Translations under genes and position numbers: made by a program
The notes under the pieces: model-generated
Seen by the model: only the letters and a program-made list of their open reading frames with translations
Databases searched by the model: none
What the model was told of the DNA's origin: nothing
Shown here: piece after piece, positions 7,618-15,079 of the stretch
How the letters are laid out: each line of letters begins with the position of its first letter
How positions within the stretch are numbered: position 1 is the first letter of the stretch
From: a virus
Strand: one strand, 5' to 3'
Virus record (IMG/VR): IMGVR_UViG_3300032073_000077
Location: 1-38,351 of that record
Length of the DNA: 38,351 nucleotides

Positions 7618-8159
7618 TGAGTGAATTAAGATCAAATAGGATTACGGATATCGCTGGAACAGCATCTCCTATAATTCCTGGTGGTGTATTGCAAATTCAA
7701 TATACTCAATACACATCTACAAGTACTCAAGCTATATCAGCTAATACCAATACTGTTGTACCTGTATTAACAGTAAATATAACACCAAAGTCTACAAGCT
7801 CAATAATAAAATTAGATGCACATGTATTCTTTGAATGGCAGACTTCAGCAGCTTCTTTTAATAGTGTTTGGTTTTTTTACAGAGATACAACAAAATTAGC
7901 TATCGCCCAAGCTGGCAATAGATTGTGTGGAATAAGTGCTACTTCAATCTCTGAAAATGCAGATGGAGCAAGCACACCTGAAACAGCTAAGTATACATAT
8001 TTTGATACGCCTAGTACAACTAGTCAAATAACTTATAAGGTAGGTGTAATTACACACTATACCACTAATTTCGGTATCAATAGATGCTATGCAGATTCAG
8101 ATACTACAGAATATGAAAGAGGGCTTAGCCTTATTTCAGCAACTGAGATAGGAGGATAG
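7617..8159 (+). CDS. Tail fibre module, TEIGG family copy 1
   Basis: This 180-residue protein is clearly paralogous to the protein at 12501. They share 'TQYTSTSTQ/TQYTSTTTQ', 'VLTVNITPKSTSSII(K/R)LD', 'WFFYRDTTKLA', 'AQAG(N/S)RLCGIS' and the terminal 'SLISATEIGG/SFISATEIGG'. The first 40 residues differ, which suggests a modular N-terminal docking tag followed by a jelly-roll-like receptor domain. The family motif order (ITPxSTSS, FYRD, DTPxTTSQITYK, TEIGG) is typical of small fibre proteins in marine phages. The start overlaps the previous stop (TAATG), so translation is coupled. Function is inferred as host-surface recognition. Confidence 0.78.
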   Translation: MSELRSNRITDIAGTASPIIPGGVLQIQYTQYTSTSTQAISANTNTVVPVLTVNITPKSTSSIIKLDAHVFFEWQTSAASFNSVWFFYRDTTKLAIAQAGNRLCGISATSISENADGASTPETAKYTYFDTPSTTSQITYKVGVITHYTTNFGINRCYADSDTTEYERGLSLISATEIGG

Positions 8160-8160
8160 C

Positions 8161-8691
8161 ATGAGTACATTAAAAGTCGGTGCTATACAGAGCACAACAG
8201 GTAATGCTGCTATTACTGTAGCGAATACAGGTGTGGCTACGTTTACTAGTACACCAGTAGGTGCAGGTAAAATATTGCAAGTCGTTAATACTAGTACAAC
8301 AACTGCTACAGCAACAATAACTGCAAGTGGACAACATGCTGTTTTAACTGCATCTATTACCCCAAGTTCTACCTCAAGTAAAATCTTTATTACTGCTGGA
8401 GCATCATGTACTGTTGTTGGAGGTTCAAGTAGTCTTTTAACTTCTGATATATACAGAGGAACTACGAGTGATACAGTAGTTTCAAGAGAATATACTGGTA
8501 ATGGAGTCGAAACAAATACCCATACTTGTTATTGGACAGCTAGTCATGTTGTAGTTGATTCTCCAAGTACGACTAGTGCTCAGACCTACACCTTTAGTAT
8601 AGGAAGAGGTTCTGGTGGAACAACAAGTGTTAAAACAATAGGAAGCTCTGGACACCCAGCAGTTATGTCTTTAATGGAAATAGGAGCTTAA
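8161..8691 (+). CDS. Tail fibre module, TEIGG family copy 2
   Basis: This 176-residue protein begins with the tag MSTLKVGAIQSTTGN, close to that of the C1q-like gene at 7015. The rest is a diverged version of the jelly-roll-like family at 7617, 12501 and 13051: 'ITPSSTSSKIFITAG', 'SDIYRGTT', 'DSPSTTSAQTYTFSIG' and the terminus 'MSLMEIGA'. It lies one base after the preceding stop. The low Cys content, many Thr/Ser residues and lack of signal or membrane segments fit an extracellular virion part. It is probably part of a set of alternative or jointly assembled tip proteins. Confidence 0.75.
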   Translation: MSTLKVGAIQSTTGNAAITVANTGVATFTSTPVGAGKILQVVNTSTTTATATITASGQHAVLTASITPSSTSSKIFITAGASCTVVGGSSSLLTSDIYRGTTSDTVVSREYTGNGVETNTHTCYWTASHVVVDSPSTTSAQTYTFSIGRGSGGTTSVKTIGSSGHPAVMSLMEIGA

Positions 8692-8692
8692 A

Positions 8693-8974
8693 ATGGAAAA
8701 TGATATAGTCCAAGCAATACTCGCAATTAATTCAAAAGCAGAAGTCCTAGTCAAAGGTGACGATGTAGATACTTGCGATATTCAATGGGTAAATGGAACT
8801 AAAGAGATATCAAAGGCAGATATAAAGGCTAAGATAACAGCAATAGCATATATAGGAAAAAGACAAGCAGAATATCCAACAATAATAAATCAATTAGATG
8901 ACCTATATCATAATGGAATAGATGGTTGGAAAAAGACTATTAAAGCAATTAAAGATAAATACCCAAAGGAGTAG
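8693..8974 (+). CDS. Fibre-region small protein (XkdW-like tail-end motif)
   Basis: This 93-residue soluble protein has the C-terminal pattern 'EYPTIINQLDDLYHNGIDGW' followed by 'KKTIKAIKDKYPKE'. The pattern Y-P-x-I-x-x-Q-L-D-x-x-[YF]-H-N-G-x-D-x-W...KAKYP is widespread in small phage proteins encoded beside tail-fibre genes, often annotated as XkdW-like or tail assembly proteins. The N-terminal half (AILAINSKAEVLVKGDDV, IQWVNG) is beta-like. Its likely role is fibre assembly or attachment. It follows the previous gene closely and precedes the large carbohydrate-binding-type fibre gene. Confidence 0.7.
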   Translation: MENDIVQAILAINSKAEVLVKGDDVDTCDIQWVNGTKEISKADIKAKITAIAYIGKRQAEYPTIINQLDDLYHNGIDGWKKTIKAIKDKYPKE

Positions 8975-8977
8975 AGC

Positions 8978-9946
8978 ATGGCATTAAGTAAAATATTAAA
9001 CGCTAGTGTAACAGATAGTACACTGACAACAACTAAGCTAGCAACTCCTAACTTGGGTAGACGTAATATTATTATTAATGGTGCAATGCAATGTTGGCAA
9101 AGAGCAACCTCAGCCTCTGCAATAGGTTATACTTCTGTTGATAGGTGGTCTTATTATGCCCCATCAAGTTTAGCTATATCAAGGTCAACAGACGTACCTA
9201 CTGGTTTTCAGTATGCTACTTCAGTAGGTGGTGGTGGAGACTCGAGTGGTCTTACACAAAAAATAGAAGCATCTACTTGTAAACAATTAGTTGGAGCAAC
9301 AATAACTGTTAGTTTTTATTTAAAACAAACAACTGGTGCAGGTACAGATAAAATTGCAGTAGCCTTATCAAGAGCAAATTCTGAAGACAACTTTGGTGGT
9401 ACAACATCTATATCAAGTCAAACAATATCTACAACATCATCTTATGCAAGATATACTTGTACTTTTGCATCTTTACCTGCTGAAGTTGCAAATGGATTAC
9501 AACTTACTATAAAATCAAATGGCTCTGGTTCTGTAGTTTATTTGATTACTGGAGTTCAAGTAGAAGCAAATTCACAAGCTACACCGTTTGAGTATAGACC
9601 ATATGCAGAAGAATTAACTCTATGCCATAGATATTTTGTTAAAACAAATCCTGCAGATGATAATAGAGCTAGTGGTGTTACTGGAGTTGTGTATTCAACT
9701 ACTCAAGCAGTTTTGGATATGGTACTTCCAGTTATAATGAGAGCAGCACCAACTGTGAGTATCGGTGGTAGTAATAATAGCTACTGGATTGCAGGAATAC
9801 ATGGTACTGCGTCAGCTACAATAGCATCATCAATGTATCAACCAAATGTAATTTGGTGGGAGTTAAGTTCTATTAGTGGAGGTTCTCCACAACGAGGTTA
9901 TCAAATAACATACAGTGGTCAAGTATCAATAGATGCAGAATTATAG
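8978..9946 (+). CDS. Tail fibre with carbohydrate-binding-like domain
   Basis: This 322-residue protein has the widespread marine-phage fibre signature 'GRRNIIINGAMQCWQRAT' (about 28-45), then 'SVDRWSYY', a beta-sandwich core resembling carbohydrate-binding modules ('CKQLVGATITVSFYLKQT'), and 'TGVQVEANSQATPFEYRPYA' with 'EELTLCHRYF' (about 190-220). A variable C-terminal domain (about 225-322) follows. The N-terminal ten residues (MALSKILNAS) look like a docking tag, as in the neighbours. It is expected to recognise glycans on the host surface. The family assignment is by motif; the ligand is unknown. Confidence 0.8.
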   Translation: MALSKILNASVTDSTLTTTKLATPNLGRRNIIINGAMQCWQRATSASAIGYTSVDRWSYYAPSSLAISRSTDVPTGFQYATSVGGGGDSSGLTQKIEASTCKQLVGATITVSFYLKQTTGAGTDKIAVALSRANSEDNFGGTTSISSQTISTTSSYARYTCTFASLPAEVANGLQLTIKSNGSGSVVYLITGVQVEANSQATPFEYRPYAEELTLCHRYFVKTNPADDNRASGVTGVVYSTTQAVLDMVLPVIMRAAPTVSIGGSNNSYWIAGIHGTASATIASSMYQPNVIWWELSSISGGSPQRGYQITYSGQVSIDAEL

Positions 9947-9952
9947 GAGTAT

Positions 9953-10129
9953 ATGATGAATATAACAAAAGCACAATATATGAAGGGCAGTTTAGATACT
10001 TCTAATACCTCTATAAAAGCTACAATAGATAGTCAAGAAATGACTGTACCACTAGACCCTGCCAACAGACACTACGCAGCAATCCTTGAATGGGTTAAGA
10101 AAGGAAATAAAATAGAGGAGGCAGAATAA
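9953..10129 (+). CDS. 58-residue fibre-region microprotein
   Basis: ATG 9953 opens a 58-residue frame that ends at 10129, where TAA overlaps the ATG of the next gene. A stop-fused GGAG lies just upstream. The C-terminal 'VPLDPANRHYAAILEWVKKG' is a conserved motif of short proteins in phage tail-fibre regions (LD-x-A-N-R-H-Y-x-A-I-L-x-W-V). This supports it as a real gene despite its size. The function is unknown. It may pair with the fibre-region protein at 8693, which has a similar distribution in other phages. Confidence 0.75.
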   Translation: MMNITKAQYMKGSLDTSNTSIKATIDSQEMTVPLDPANRHYAAILEWVKKGNKIEEAE

Positions 10130-10599
10130 TGCCATATATAGGAAAACAACCTCTCACAGGAGAGTTTATAAAGCTAGATGCATTAACAGCTAGTGCCACT
10201 GCAACATACGCCTTACAAAGAGGTGGTGCTGCATTTACACCAGCCAGTGCAGAACAGCTTATTGTATCACTCAACGGTGTTACACAAGCACCTATTGATG
10301 CATATAGTGTCAGTGGGAGCAATATAGTATTCTCAGAAAACCTCAGCAGTAACGATGTAATAAACTACGTAGTCGCTCTAGGTGAAGTCGGTGATAGTGT
10401 TGTACCTACAGATGGATCTGTTACAAGTGCAAAGCTATCGTCTACGTTAGGTCGAGGAACAGCACCGATAAGGGTGAATACAAATAGTCTTACAACGAAT
10501 CAAACAATAGCATCAGGTGAGAATGCTGGAGTGTTTGGTCCGTTTACAATCCCAAGCAGTGTGACACTCACAGTCAACGGAACTTTTACGGTGGTATAA
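10129..10599 (+). CDS. Tail fibre module, paralogue of the 6524 gene
   Basis: This 156-residue protein begins MPYIGKQPLTGEFIKLDAL, a common opening of marine phage fibre proteins. It then carries 'EQLIVSLNGVTQAPIDAYSV', 'NYVVALGEVGDSVVPTDGSV' and the terminal 'IPSSVTLTVNGTFTVV'. Core and terminus match the 6524 protein in order and pattern. The N-terminus differs, consistent with domain shuffling. It is probably a trimeric fibre segment or small tip. A GAGGAGG ribosome binding site precedes its start, within the end of the 58-residue gene. Confidence 0.77.
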   Translation: MPYIGKQPLTGEFIKLDALTASATATYALQRGGAAFTPASAEQLIVSLNGVTQAPIDAYSVSGSNIVFSENLSSNDVINYVVALGEVGDSVVPTDGSVTSAKLSSTLGRGTAPIRVNTNSLTTNQTIASGENAGVFGPFTIPSSVTLTVNGTFTVV

Positions 10600-10600
10600 T

Positions 10601-11080
10601 ATGAGTAAATTATATGTAAATGAATTACATCCAAAAACTACAGGGGGAGTAATTACACAACCAAATGTACCAGCGTTTTATGTTAATCCAACTAGCAAAC
10701 AAGAGAATATTGCAATAAACTCAAATGTTACAATTACATTTAATAATAAAGTTACTGATAACGGTAACAATTTTGCAAACAATTCTTTTACTGCTCCTGT
10801 AAACGGATTTTATCATTTTAGCACATATTTAAGATTAGAAAACATAGATTCTGCTGCTGGATACTATTTACTTATGTGGCAGATAGGTGGTACTACTATA
10901 CAAGGGCATTTGTTTGACCCTGATTTTGGACAAGACAACACTTTCTTTGCTATGAATTCTAGCTTAACCTATTATGTAGCAGCAAATACAGCAGTATCAC
11001 TTTTAATTAACCAAAGTGGCGGCACAAGCCAAACTGATATTGATGATGACAGTTGGTTTAGCGGTCATTTAGTAGGATAG
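10601..11080 (+). CDS. C1q-like tail fibre knob protein
   Basis: This 159-residue protein has a short tag MSKLYVNELHPKTTG and then a C1q-like jelly roll: 'VPAFYVNPTS', 'NVTITFNNKVTDNGNNF', 'NSFTAPVNGFYHFSTYLRLE', 'LTYYVAANTAVSLLINQSGG' and the closing 'DDSWFSGHLVG'. Order and spacing are typical of C1q domains, which build compact trimers and bind proteins or glycans. It is a second C1q-type module beside the 7015 gene, diverged from it. It lies one base after the preceding stop. Confidence 0.78.
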   Translation: MSKLYVNELHPKTTGGVITQPNVPAFYVNPTSKQENIAINSNVTITFNNKVTDNGNNFANNSFTAPVNGFYHFSTYLRLENIDSAAGYYLLMWQIGGTTIQGHLFDPDFGQDNTFFAMNSSLTYYVAANTAVSLLINQSGGTSQTDIDDDSWFSGHLVG

Positions 11081-11089
11081 GAGTATAAC

Positions 11090-12499
11090 ATGAGTAGTAA
11101 AATAGGCGTGCAGAATATTGCACATACAAACGGAACTGTTGCAGCAACTGTAGCAAGTGACGGAGATATAACTGCAAGTGCAGATCTAAGTGTTACTGGC
11201 GACATAAAAAAAATTACAAGTGGCACAAGCAACTTTGCAGCAGGTGTCAATGCAGGTAACTCCATTGCAAATGGTGGTGATTATAATGTTTGTGTTGGCG
11301 ATGAAGCAGGAACAGCACTAACTACTGGAGATAAAAATACTTTAATTGGTTATACAGCAGGGGATGCATTAATTGATTCAAGTTTTAATACAGCAGTTGG
11401 TAATAATGCTTTAGGAGCAGATACAAAAGGTAGTAGGTCGGTTGCGATTGGTCATGGCACATTATCAACACAAAACTTTACAAGTTCTACCGATACTTAC
11501 AATACGGCAGTTGGATTTGGTGCAGGGAATGCAATAACAACTGGAGATCACAATACTTTAATTGGTGGTCAATCAGGGGCTTCAATGTCAACTGGTACAT
11601 CTAATACTCTAATTGGTGCTTATTCAGGAACTTCAATTAATACTGCAGTTAGAAACGTAGCGATTGGTCATCAAGCTATGTATAGTCAAACTGATGGAAG
11701 TAATAACACATATATTGGTTGGCAGTCAGGCTATGGTAATAATGGTCATAACAATGTTGCTATCGGTTGGCAGGCTTTGTATAGTGGTAATGGTTCTGAT
11801 AGCTGTGTGGCTATTGGTAGAGGAGCATTAGAAGTTGCTACTGGAGACAGTAATTTAGCAATCGGTTATCAGGCAGGGGGAGGACTAACAACTGGTGTTA
11901 ACAATATTGAGATTGGGTATCAATCAGGAACATACTCAACACCTTTGCAAACTGGTGGTCAAAATATATTAATTGGTAATTATTCTAAAACAAGTTCAAG
12001 TACTATAGATTACGAAATTGTTATCGGCTATAACACATCAGGGCAAGGCACTCAAACATTTACATTCGGTCAAGGTTCGGTAGATACTAGTATAGGTTTC
12101 GGAGGAACTAGTTGGAATGCACCATCAGATGAAAGATTAAAAGAAGATATTAAAGATGAAACTGTAGGTCTTGCATTTATTAATGAACTTAGACCAGTAA
12201 CATTTCAATGGAAAAAAGAAAAAGACATTCCAGAAGAGATGGAAGGTTACGATAAAGATTCCGATGAAAGAGTTATGAATGGTAAATATAATCATGGTTT
12301 TATAGCACAAGAAGTTAAAGAGGTTATAGATAAATATGATATCAAAGATGGTCTAGGTCTTTGGATGGAATCAGGGAAAGATAAAAGACAAAGATTAGCA
12401 GAAGGTGAGCTTATACCATTCTTAACAAAAGCAATCCAAGAATTATCAGCTAAGAATAATGCACTTGAAGCAAGAATAGCAAAATTAGAAGGAGCATAA
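11090..12499 (+). CDS. Tail fibre with head-type repeats and S74 autochaperone
   Basis: This 469-residue protein starts with the tag MSSKIGVQNIAHTNG. Residues about 60-310 hold many copies of a short repeat with the pattern N-[TV]-x-I-G-x-x-[AS]-G (GDKNTLIGYTAGDAL, NNVAIGWQALYSG, DSNLAIGYQAGGG), comparable to YadA-type head repeats that form a trimeric beta roll. The C-terminus is an intramolecular chaperone domain of family S74. S346 and K351 lie in SDERLKEDI, where such proteins self-cleave before the Ser, and the domain ends in a coiled coil (ELSAKNNALEARIAKLEGA). After folding, about 124 residues should be released. It is a likely receptor-binding spike. Confidence 0.9.
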   Translation: MSSKIGVQNIAHTNGTVAATVASDGDITASADLSVTGDIKKITSGTSNFAAGVNAGNSIANGGDYNVCVGDEAGTALTTGDKNTLIGYTAGDALIDSSFNTAVGNNALGADTKGSRSVAIGHGTLSTQNFTSSTDTYNTAVGFGAGNAITTGDHNTLIGGQSGASMSTGTSNTLIGAYSGTSINTAVRNVAIGHQAMYSQTDGSNNTYIGWQSGYGNNGHNNVAIGWQALYSGNGSDSCVAIGRGALEVATGDSNLAIGYQAGGGLTTGVNNIEIGYQSGTYSTPLQTGGQNILIGNYSKTSSSTIDYEIVIGYNTSGQGTQTFTFGQGSVDTSIGFGGTSWNAPSDERLKEDIKDETVGLAFINELRPVTFQWKKEKDIPEEMEGYDKDSDERVMNGKYNHGFIAQEVKEVIDKYDIKDGLGLWMESGKDKRQRLAEGELIPFLTKAIQELSAKNNALEARIAKLEGA

Positions 12500-12500
12500 C

Positions 12501-13049
12501 ATGACAAGTATACTTAAAGTAGACAACCTCCAAAATGCTAGTGGTTCTGGCACTCCTTATATAAAAGATGCTGTGTTGCAAATGCCTTTTACACAATACA
12601 CAAGCACAACTACTCAATCTATTACAGGACAAACATCTACTGCAATAACTGTATTAACAGTAAATATAACACCAAAAAGTACTTCATCTATAATAAGATT
12701 AGACTCTAATATAATGTTTGAATGGGGAGTTGCATCAAATACATATAGTGGTATGTGGTTCTTTTATAGAGATACAACAAAATTAGCTCATGCTCAAGCT
12801 GGTAGTCGATTATGTGGTATATCAACTAGCTTATCTTCTCATAGTGCATCTGATGATGATAGTACACCTGAAATGGCTATTGTAACATATTTTGATTCTC
12901 CTAATACAACAAGTCAAATAACTTATAAACTTGGAGTTGAGTGTTATAGTAATGACACCTTACATATTAATAGAACTGTTGGAGATACTGATAATAAATC
13001 ATTTGATAGGGGTCTTAGCTTCATATCAGCCACAGAGATAGGAGGATAG
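12501..13049 (+). CDS. Tail fibre module, TEIGG family copy 3
   Basis: This 182-residue protein is the closest paralogue of the 7617 gene: nearly the same core (VLTVNITPKSTSSII, WFFYRDTTKLA, QAGSRLCGIS, TTSQITYKLGVE) and the same end (SFISATEIGG). The N-terminal 35 residues (MTSILKVDNLQNASGSG) instead resemble the tag on the 7015 and 8161 genes. The mid-domain loop (STSLSSHSASDDDSTPEM) differs in length and sequence from copy 1, as expected of a variable ligand-binding loop. It begins one base after the S74 fibre stop. Confidence 0.78.
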   Translation: MTSILKVDNLQNASGSGTPYIKDAVLQMPFTQYTSTTTQSITGQTSTAITVLTVNITPKSTSSIIRLDSNIMFEWGVASNTYSGMWFFYRDTTKLAHAQAGSRLCGISTSLSSHSASDDDSTPEMAIVTYFDSPNTTSQITYKLGVECYSNDTLHINRTVGDTDNKSFDRGLSFISATEIGG

Positions 13050-13050
13050 T

Positions 13051-13602
13051 ATGGCACTAACAAAATTAAACTTCGGTGGCAATCAGCAAGCACTCGTTGC
13101 GGCTAATATCCCTACTCTCAATCCAACAAGTATGCCTGCTGGTAGTGTTATTCAAACACAAGTAGCACAATTTCAAGAAGGTATAAATGGACATACACGA
13201 GTTGAAACATCTTCTCAAAGTCCAACAGCAACTAATATACTTGTAACAATAACACCTAAGCTTTCAACAAGTAAGTTACTAGTTAACTTTAATGCACAAG
13301 GTGCTTTTAATAGTGCTGTAACTGGTAATGCGATAGAACTATATCTATATAGAAGTGTTGGTGGTGCTAGTTTTGCTGCAGCAGATTTAGATTCTGGAAA
13401 AGTTGCTAATTATAATTCTTATGCTAACGATACTACTGGAGTTATACATAACTCGGCTTTTAGTTGGCTCGATAATCCAGCTACTACAAGTGCAGTTATA
13501 TATAAAATTTATATTGCTTCAGCGAATGGTGGTGGTCTAGTTAAATTTGGTGCTAATACAAATGATTTAAAATTTATAAGTGTTCAAGAGATTAAACAAT
13601 AA
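13051..13602 (+). CDS. Tail fibre module, TEIGG family copy 4 (diverged)
   Basis: This 183-residue protein keeps the skeleton of the jelly-roll-like family: 'QTQVAQFQEG', 'ILVTITPKLSTSKLLVNFNA', 'IELYLYRSVGG', 'WLDNPATTSAVIYKIYIAS' and 'LKFISVQEIKQ' at the end. It also has the common marine-phage lead-in 'NPTSMPAGSVIQTQ'. The N-terminal MALTKLNFGGNQQ tag differs from those of the others. It closes the fibre array and overlaps the first lysis-region gene by one base (TAATG). Confidence 0.75.
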   Translation: MALTKLNFGGNQQALVAANIPTLNPTSMPAGSVIQTQVAQFQEGINGHTRVETSSQSPTATNILVTITPKLSTSKLLVNFNAQGAFNSAVTGNAIELYLYRSVGGASFAAADLDSGKVANYNSYANDTTGVIHNSAFSWLDNPATTSAVIYKIYIASANGGGLVKFGANTNDLKFISVQEIKQ

Positions 13603-13802
13603 TGAAACAAAAAATGGAGATAACACCTGAGCTTAGAGTTCAGATGGATCTACTGGCACATGAAAAAGAATGTGCAATTAGATACCAAGCAGTAGATGAT
13701 CGATTAAGAAACCTAGATAAACGTATGTGGAGACTAGAGGCTATGTCAATGGCAAGCACATTCGGAGTAATTGCTTTAGTCGTAGCCATAGTAATGAAGT
13801 AA
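13602..13802 (+). CDS. Small C-terminally anchored membrane protein (holin/XhlA-like)
   Basis: This 66-residue protein has a charged helical N-terminal part (about 1-45, with heptad-like DDRLRNLDKRMWRLEAM) followed by one hydrophobic segment at the very end (MASTFGVIALVVAIVM). The layout resembles XhlA-type lysis accessory proteins, which sit on the inner membrane and help holins. It opens the block of membrane microproteins before the holin and endolysin. Start and stop both overlap neighbours by one base. The exact role is unproved. Confidence 0.65.
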   Translation: MKQKMEITPELRVQMDLLAHEKECAIRYQAVDDRLRNLDKRMWRLEAMSMASTFGVIALVVAIVMK

Positions 13803-14005
13803 TGGAACTAGTCTTCGTTCTCATTACCTATCTAGGAACAGCAAAACTTGATCAATCTTATTTCAAGAGTATAGATGATTGTCTATACTTTGCAAAAAGA
13901 ATAAACAGTAACGTATCAATACCAACAATACAGCAAGGTACACCGAGGAAATACACCGCTGTTTGTGAACCAAGGAAAGTAAATAATAAAACAAAGGTGT
14001 ACTAA
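13802..14005 (+). CDS. Small secreted/membrane protein of lysis region
   Basis: ATG 13802 overlaps the previous TAA by one base and gives a 67-residue protein. I choose it over the longer in-frame ATG at 13727, which would overlap the previous gene by 76 bases. The N-terminus MELVFVLITYLGTAK is hydrophobic and may be a signal peptide or anchor. The rest is polar with two cysteines (DDCLYF and AVCEP) that could form a disulphide in the periplasm. Similar two-cysteine small proteins occur near phage lysis genes. The function is unknown; an accessory lysis or superinfection role is possible. Confidence 0.6.
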   Translation: MELVFVLITYLGTAKLDQSYFKSIDDCLYFAKRINSNVSIPTIQQGTPRKYTAVCEPRKVNNKTKVY

Positions 14006-14769
14006 TGATAGATCCAGTGACGATATCGGTAGCAGTGGGAGTCGCAAGTAAAGCATTCTCTGCCATCAAACAAGGATTTGCTATGGGTAGAGACATAGAG
14101 CAAATGTCAGGAGACATCGGTAGATGGATGGGAGCAGTATCAGACGTTGATAACGCTGAGAAACAAGCTAAGAATCCCCCTATCTTTGGAAAACTATTTC
14201 AAGCAGGCTCTGTCGAAGAGGCAGCGATGGCAGCATATGCAGCAAAAAAGAAACTTGAAGAACAAAGATATGAACTTAAAATGTTTTTAAACATGACACA
14301 TGGACCACAAGCCTATGATGAGCTACTCCAGATGGAAGGTCAAATAAGAAAACAAAGACAACAAACAATATATAAACAACAACAGCTAAGAAGGCAACTC
14401 GGTGAAGGGATTGCTTGGTTATTTTTAGTTGCTGCTATAGGTGGGCTTATCCTATTATTAGTTAGCGTATTTACAAGTAAGTCTTATGCAGACACCTATA
14501 AGTATGTACCTAAGCCTTACACTAAACAACAACTATTACAGCAAGGGAAGATACTCGAAAAGAAGTATACAACCTGTAGACTAAAAAAGATAATCAAATC
14601 AAAGTATACAAATAAACAAGCCTGTATTTATCTGGGTGGAAATAAAACGTATACTTTAATGTACGAAGCTAACTGCCCTAAACAATATAAGTGTGTTTAT
14701 AACCCTAATAGTAAAGAGCCTAACATAGATAATGTTATGGAAAGTCTAAGGAGTATAGGGAAGAAATGA
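14005..14769 (+). CDS. Single-pass membrane protein of lysis region
   Basis: This 254-residue protein has a helical, charged N-terminal domain (about 1-130, ending with a Gln/Arg/Lys-rich coiled segment GQIRKQRQQTIYKQQQLRRQ). A strong membrane helix at about 137-158 (AWLFLVAAIGGLILLLVSVF) follows. The C-terminal part has several cysteines (TTCRLK, QACIYL, ANCPKQYKC) that would lie in the periplasm. The N-terminal region resembles a protein family common in marine T7-like phages, located beside lysis genes and of unknown role. An inner-membrane spanin-like or injection function is possible but not shown. It is coupled on both sides by short overlaps. Confidence 0.65.
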   Translation: MIDPVTISVAVGVASKAFSAIKQGFAMGRDIEQMSGDIGRWMGAVSDVDNAEKQAKNPPIFGKLFQAGSVEEAAMAAYAAKKKLEEQRYELKMFLNMTHGPQAYDELLQMEGQIRKQRQQTIYKQQQLRRQLGEGIAWLFLVAAIGGLILLLVSVFTSKSYADTYKYVPKPYTKQQLLQQGKILEKKYTTCRLKKIIKSKYTNKQACIYLGGNKTYTLMYEANCPKQYKCVYNPNSKEPNIDNVMESLRSIGKK

Positions 14770-14936
14770 CGGTATATGAGGATGGTGATTATAGATTAGA
14801 ATTAGATAGAAAGGGTAAGGTGTATCATAAAGAGCAGTTATGCTTTATTGGAGATACACACTTAGCAATCTCTATGTTTATAAGACACAGTACGAATATA
14901 AAAATTAATATGAAATTAAAACGGAGGATAAATTAA
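14766..14936 (+). CDS. 56-residue hypothetical microprotein
   Basis: ATG 14766 overlaps the preceding TGA (ATGA), giving a 56-residue frame that fills the space up to the lipoprotein gene. The product is polar and basic at the end (NMKLKRRIN), with no membrane segment. No family is recognised. Support comes from the coupled start, the lack of gaps and codon use like its neighbours. It could be spurious, though the intervening region would then be empty. Confidence 0.5.
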   Translation: MTVYEDGDYRLELDRKGKVYHKEQLCFIGDTHLAISMFIRHSTNIKINMKLKRRIN

Positions 14937-14941
14937 GGAGT

Positions 14942-15079
14942 ATGAAATGGTTAAAGAAAAATTATTACAGATTAGGTTTATTAGGTATATCTATAATGTT
15001 GCTAAGTTCATGTGGCATGGGTGTTGTAAAAACTGCGAATGTGCCTGTAAGTAAACACTGTCACTTAGGACACATATAA
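14942..15079 (+). CDS. 45-residue lipoprotein, possible outer-membrane spanin
   Basis: ATG 14942 sits behind AAGGAG and encodes a 45-residue peptide with a textbook lipoprotein signal: a basic start (MKWLKKNYYR), a hydrophobic core (LGLLGISIML) and the lipobox LSSC at residues 21-24. The mature peptide would be only about 22 residues, starting at Cys24. The stop overlaps the holin start (TAATG). Size, lipobox and position in a lysis cassette match Rz1-like outer-membrane spanins, but the mature part is not Pro-rich, so this role is an inference. Confidence 0.68.
   Translation: MKWLKKNYYRLGLLGISIMLLSSCGMGVVKTANVPVSKHCHLGHI

Noticed and set aside
13727-13801. Upstream ATG extending the 13802 gene by 25 codons
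   Set aside because: It would overlap the preceding gene by 76 bases. ATG 13802 has the TAATG junction typical of this region and gives a hydrophobic N-terminus.
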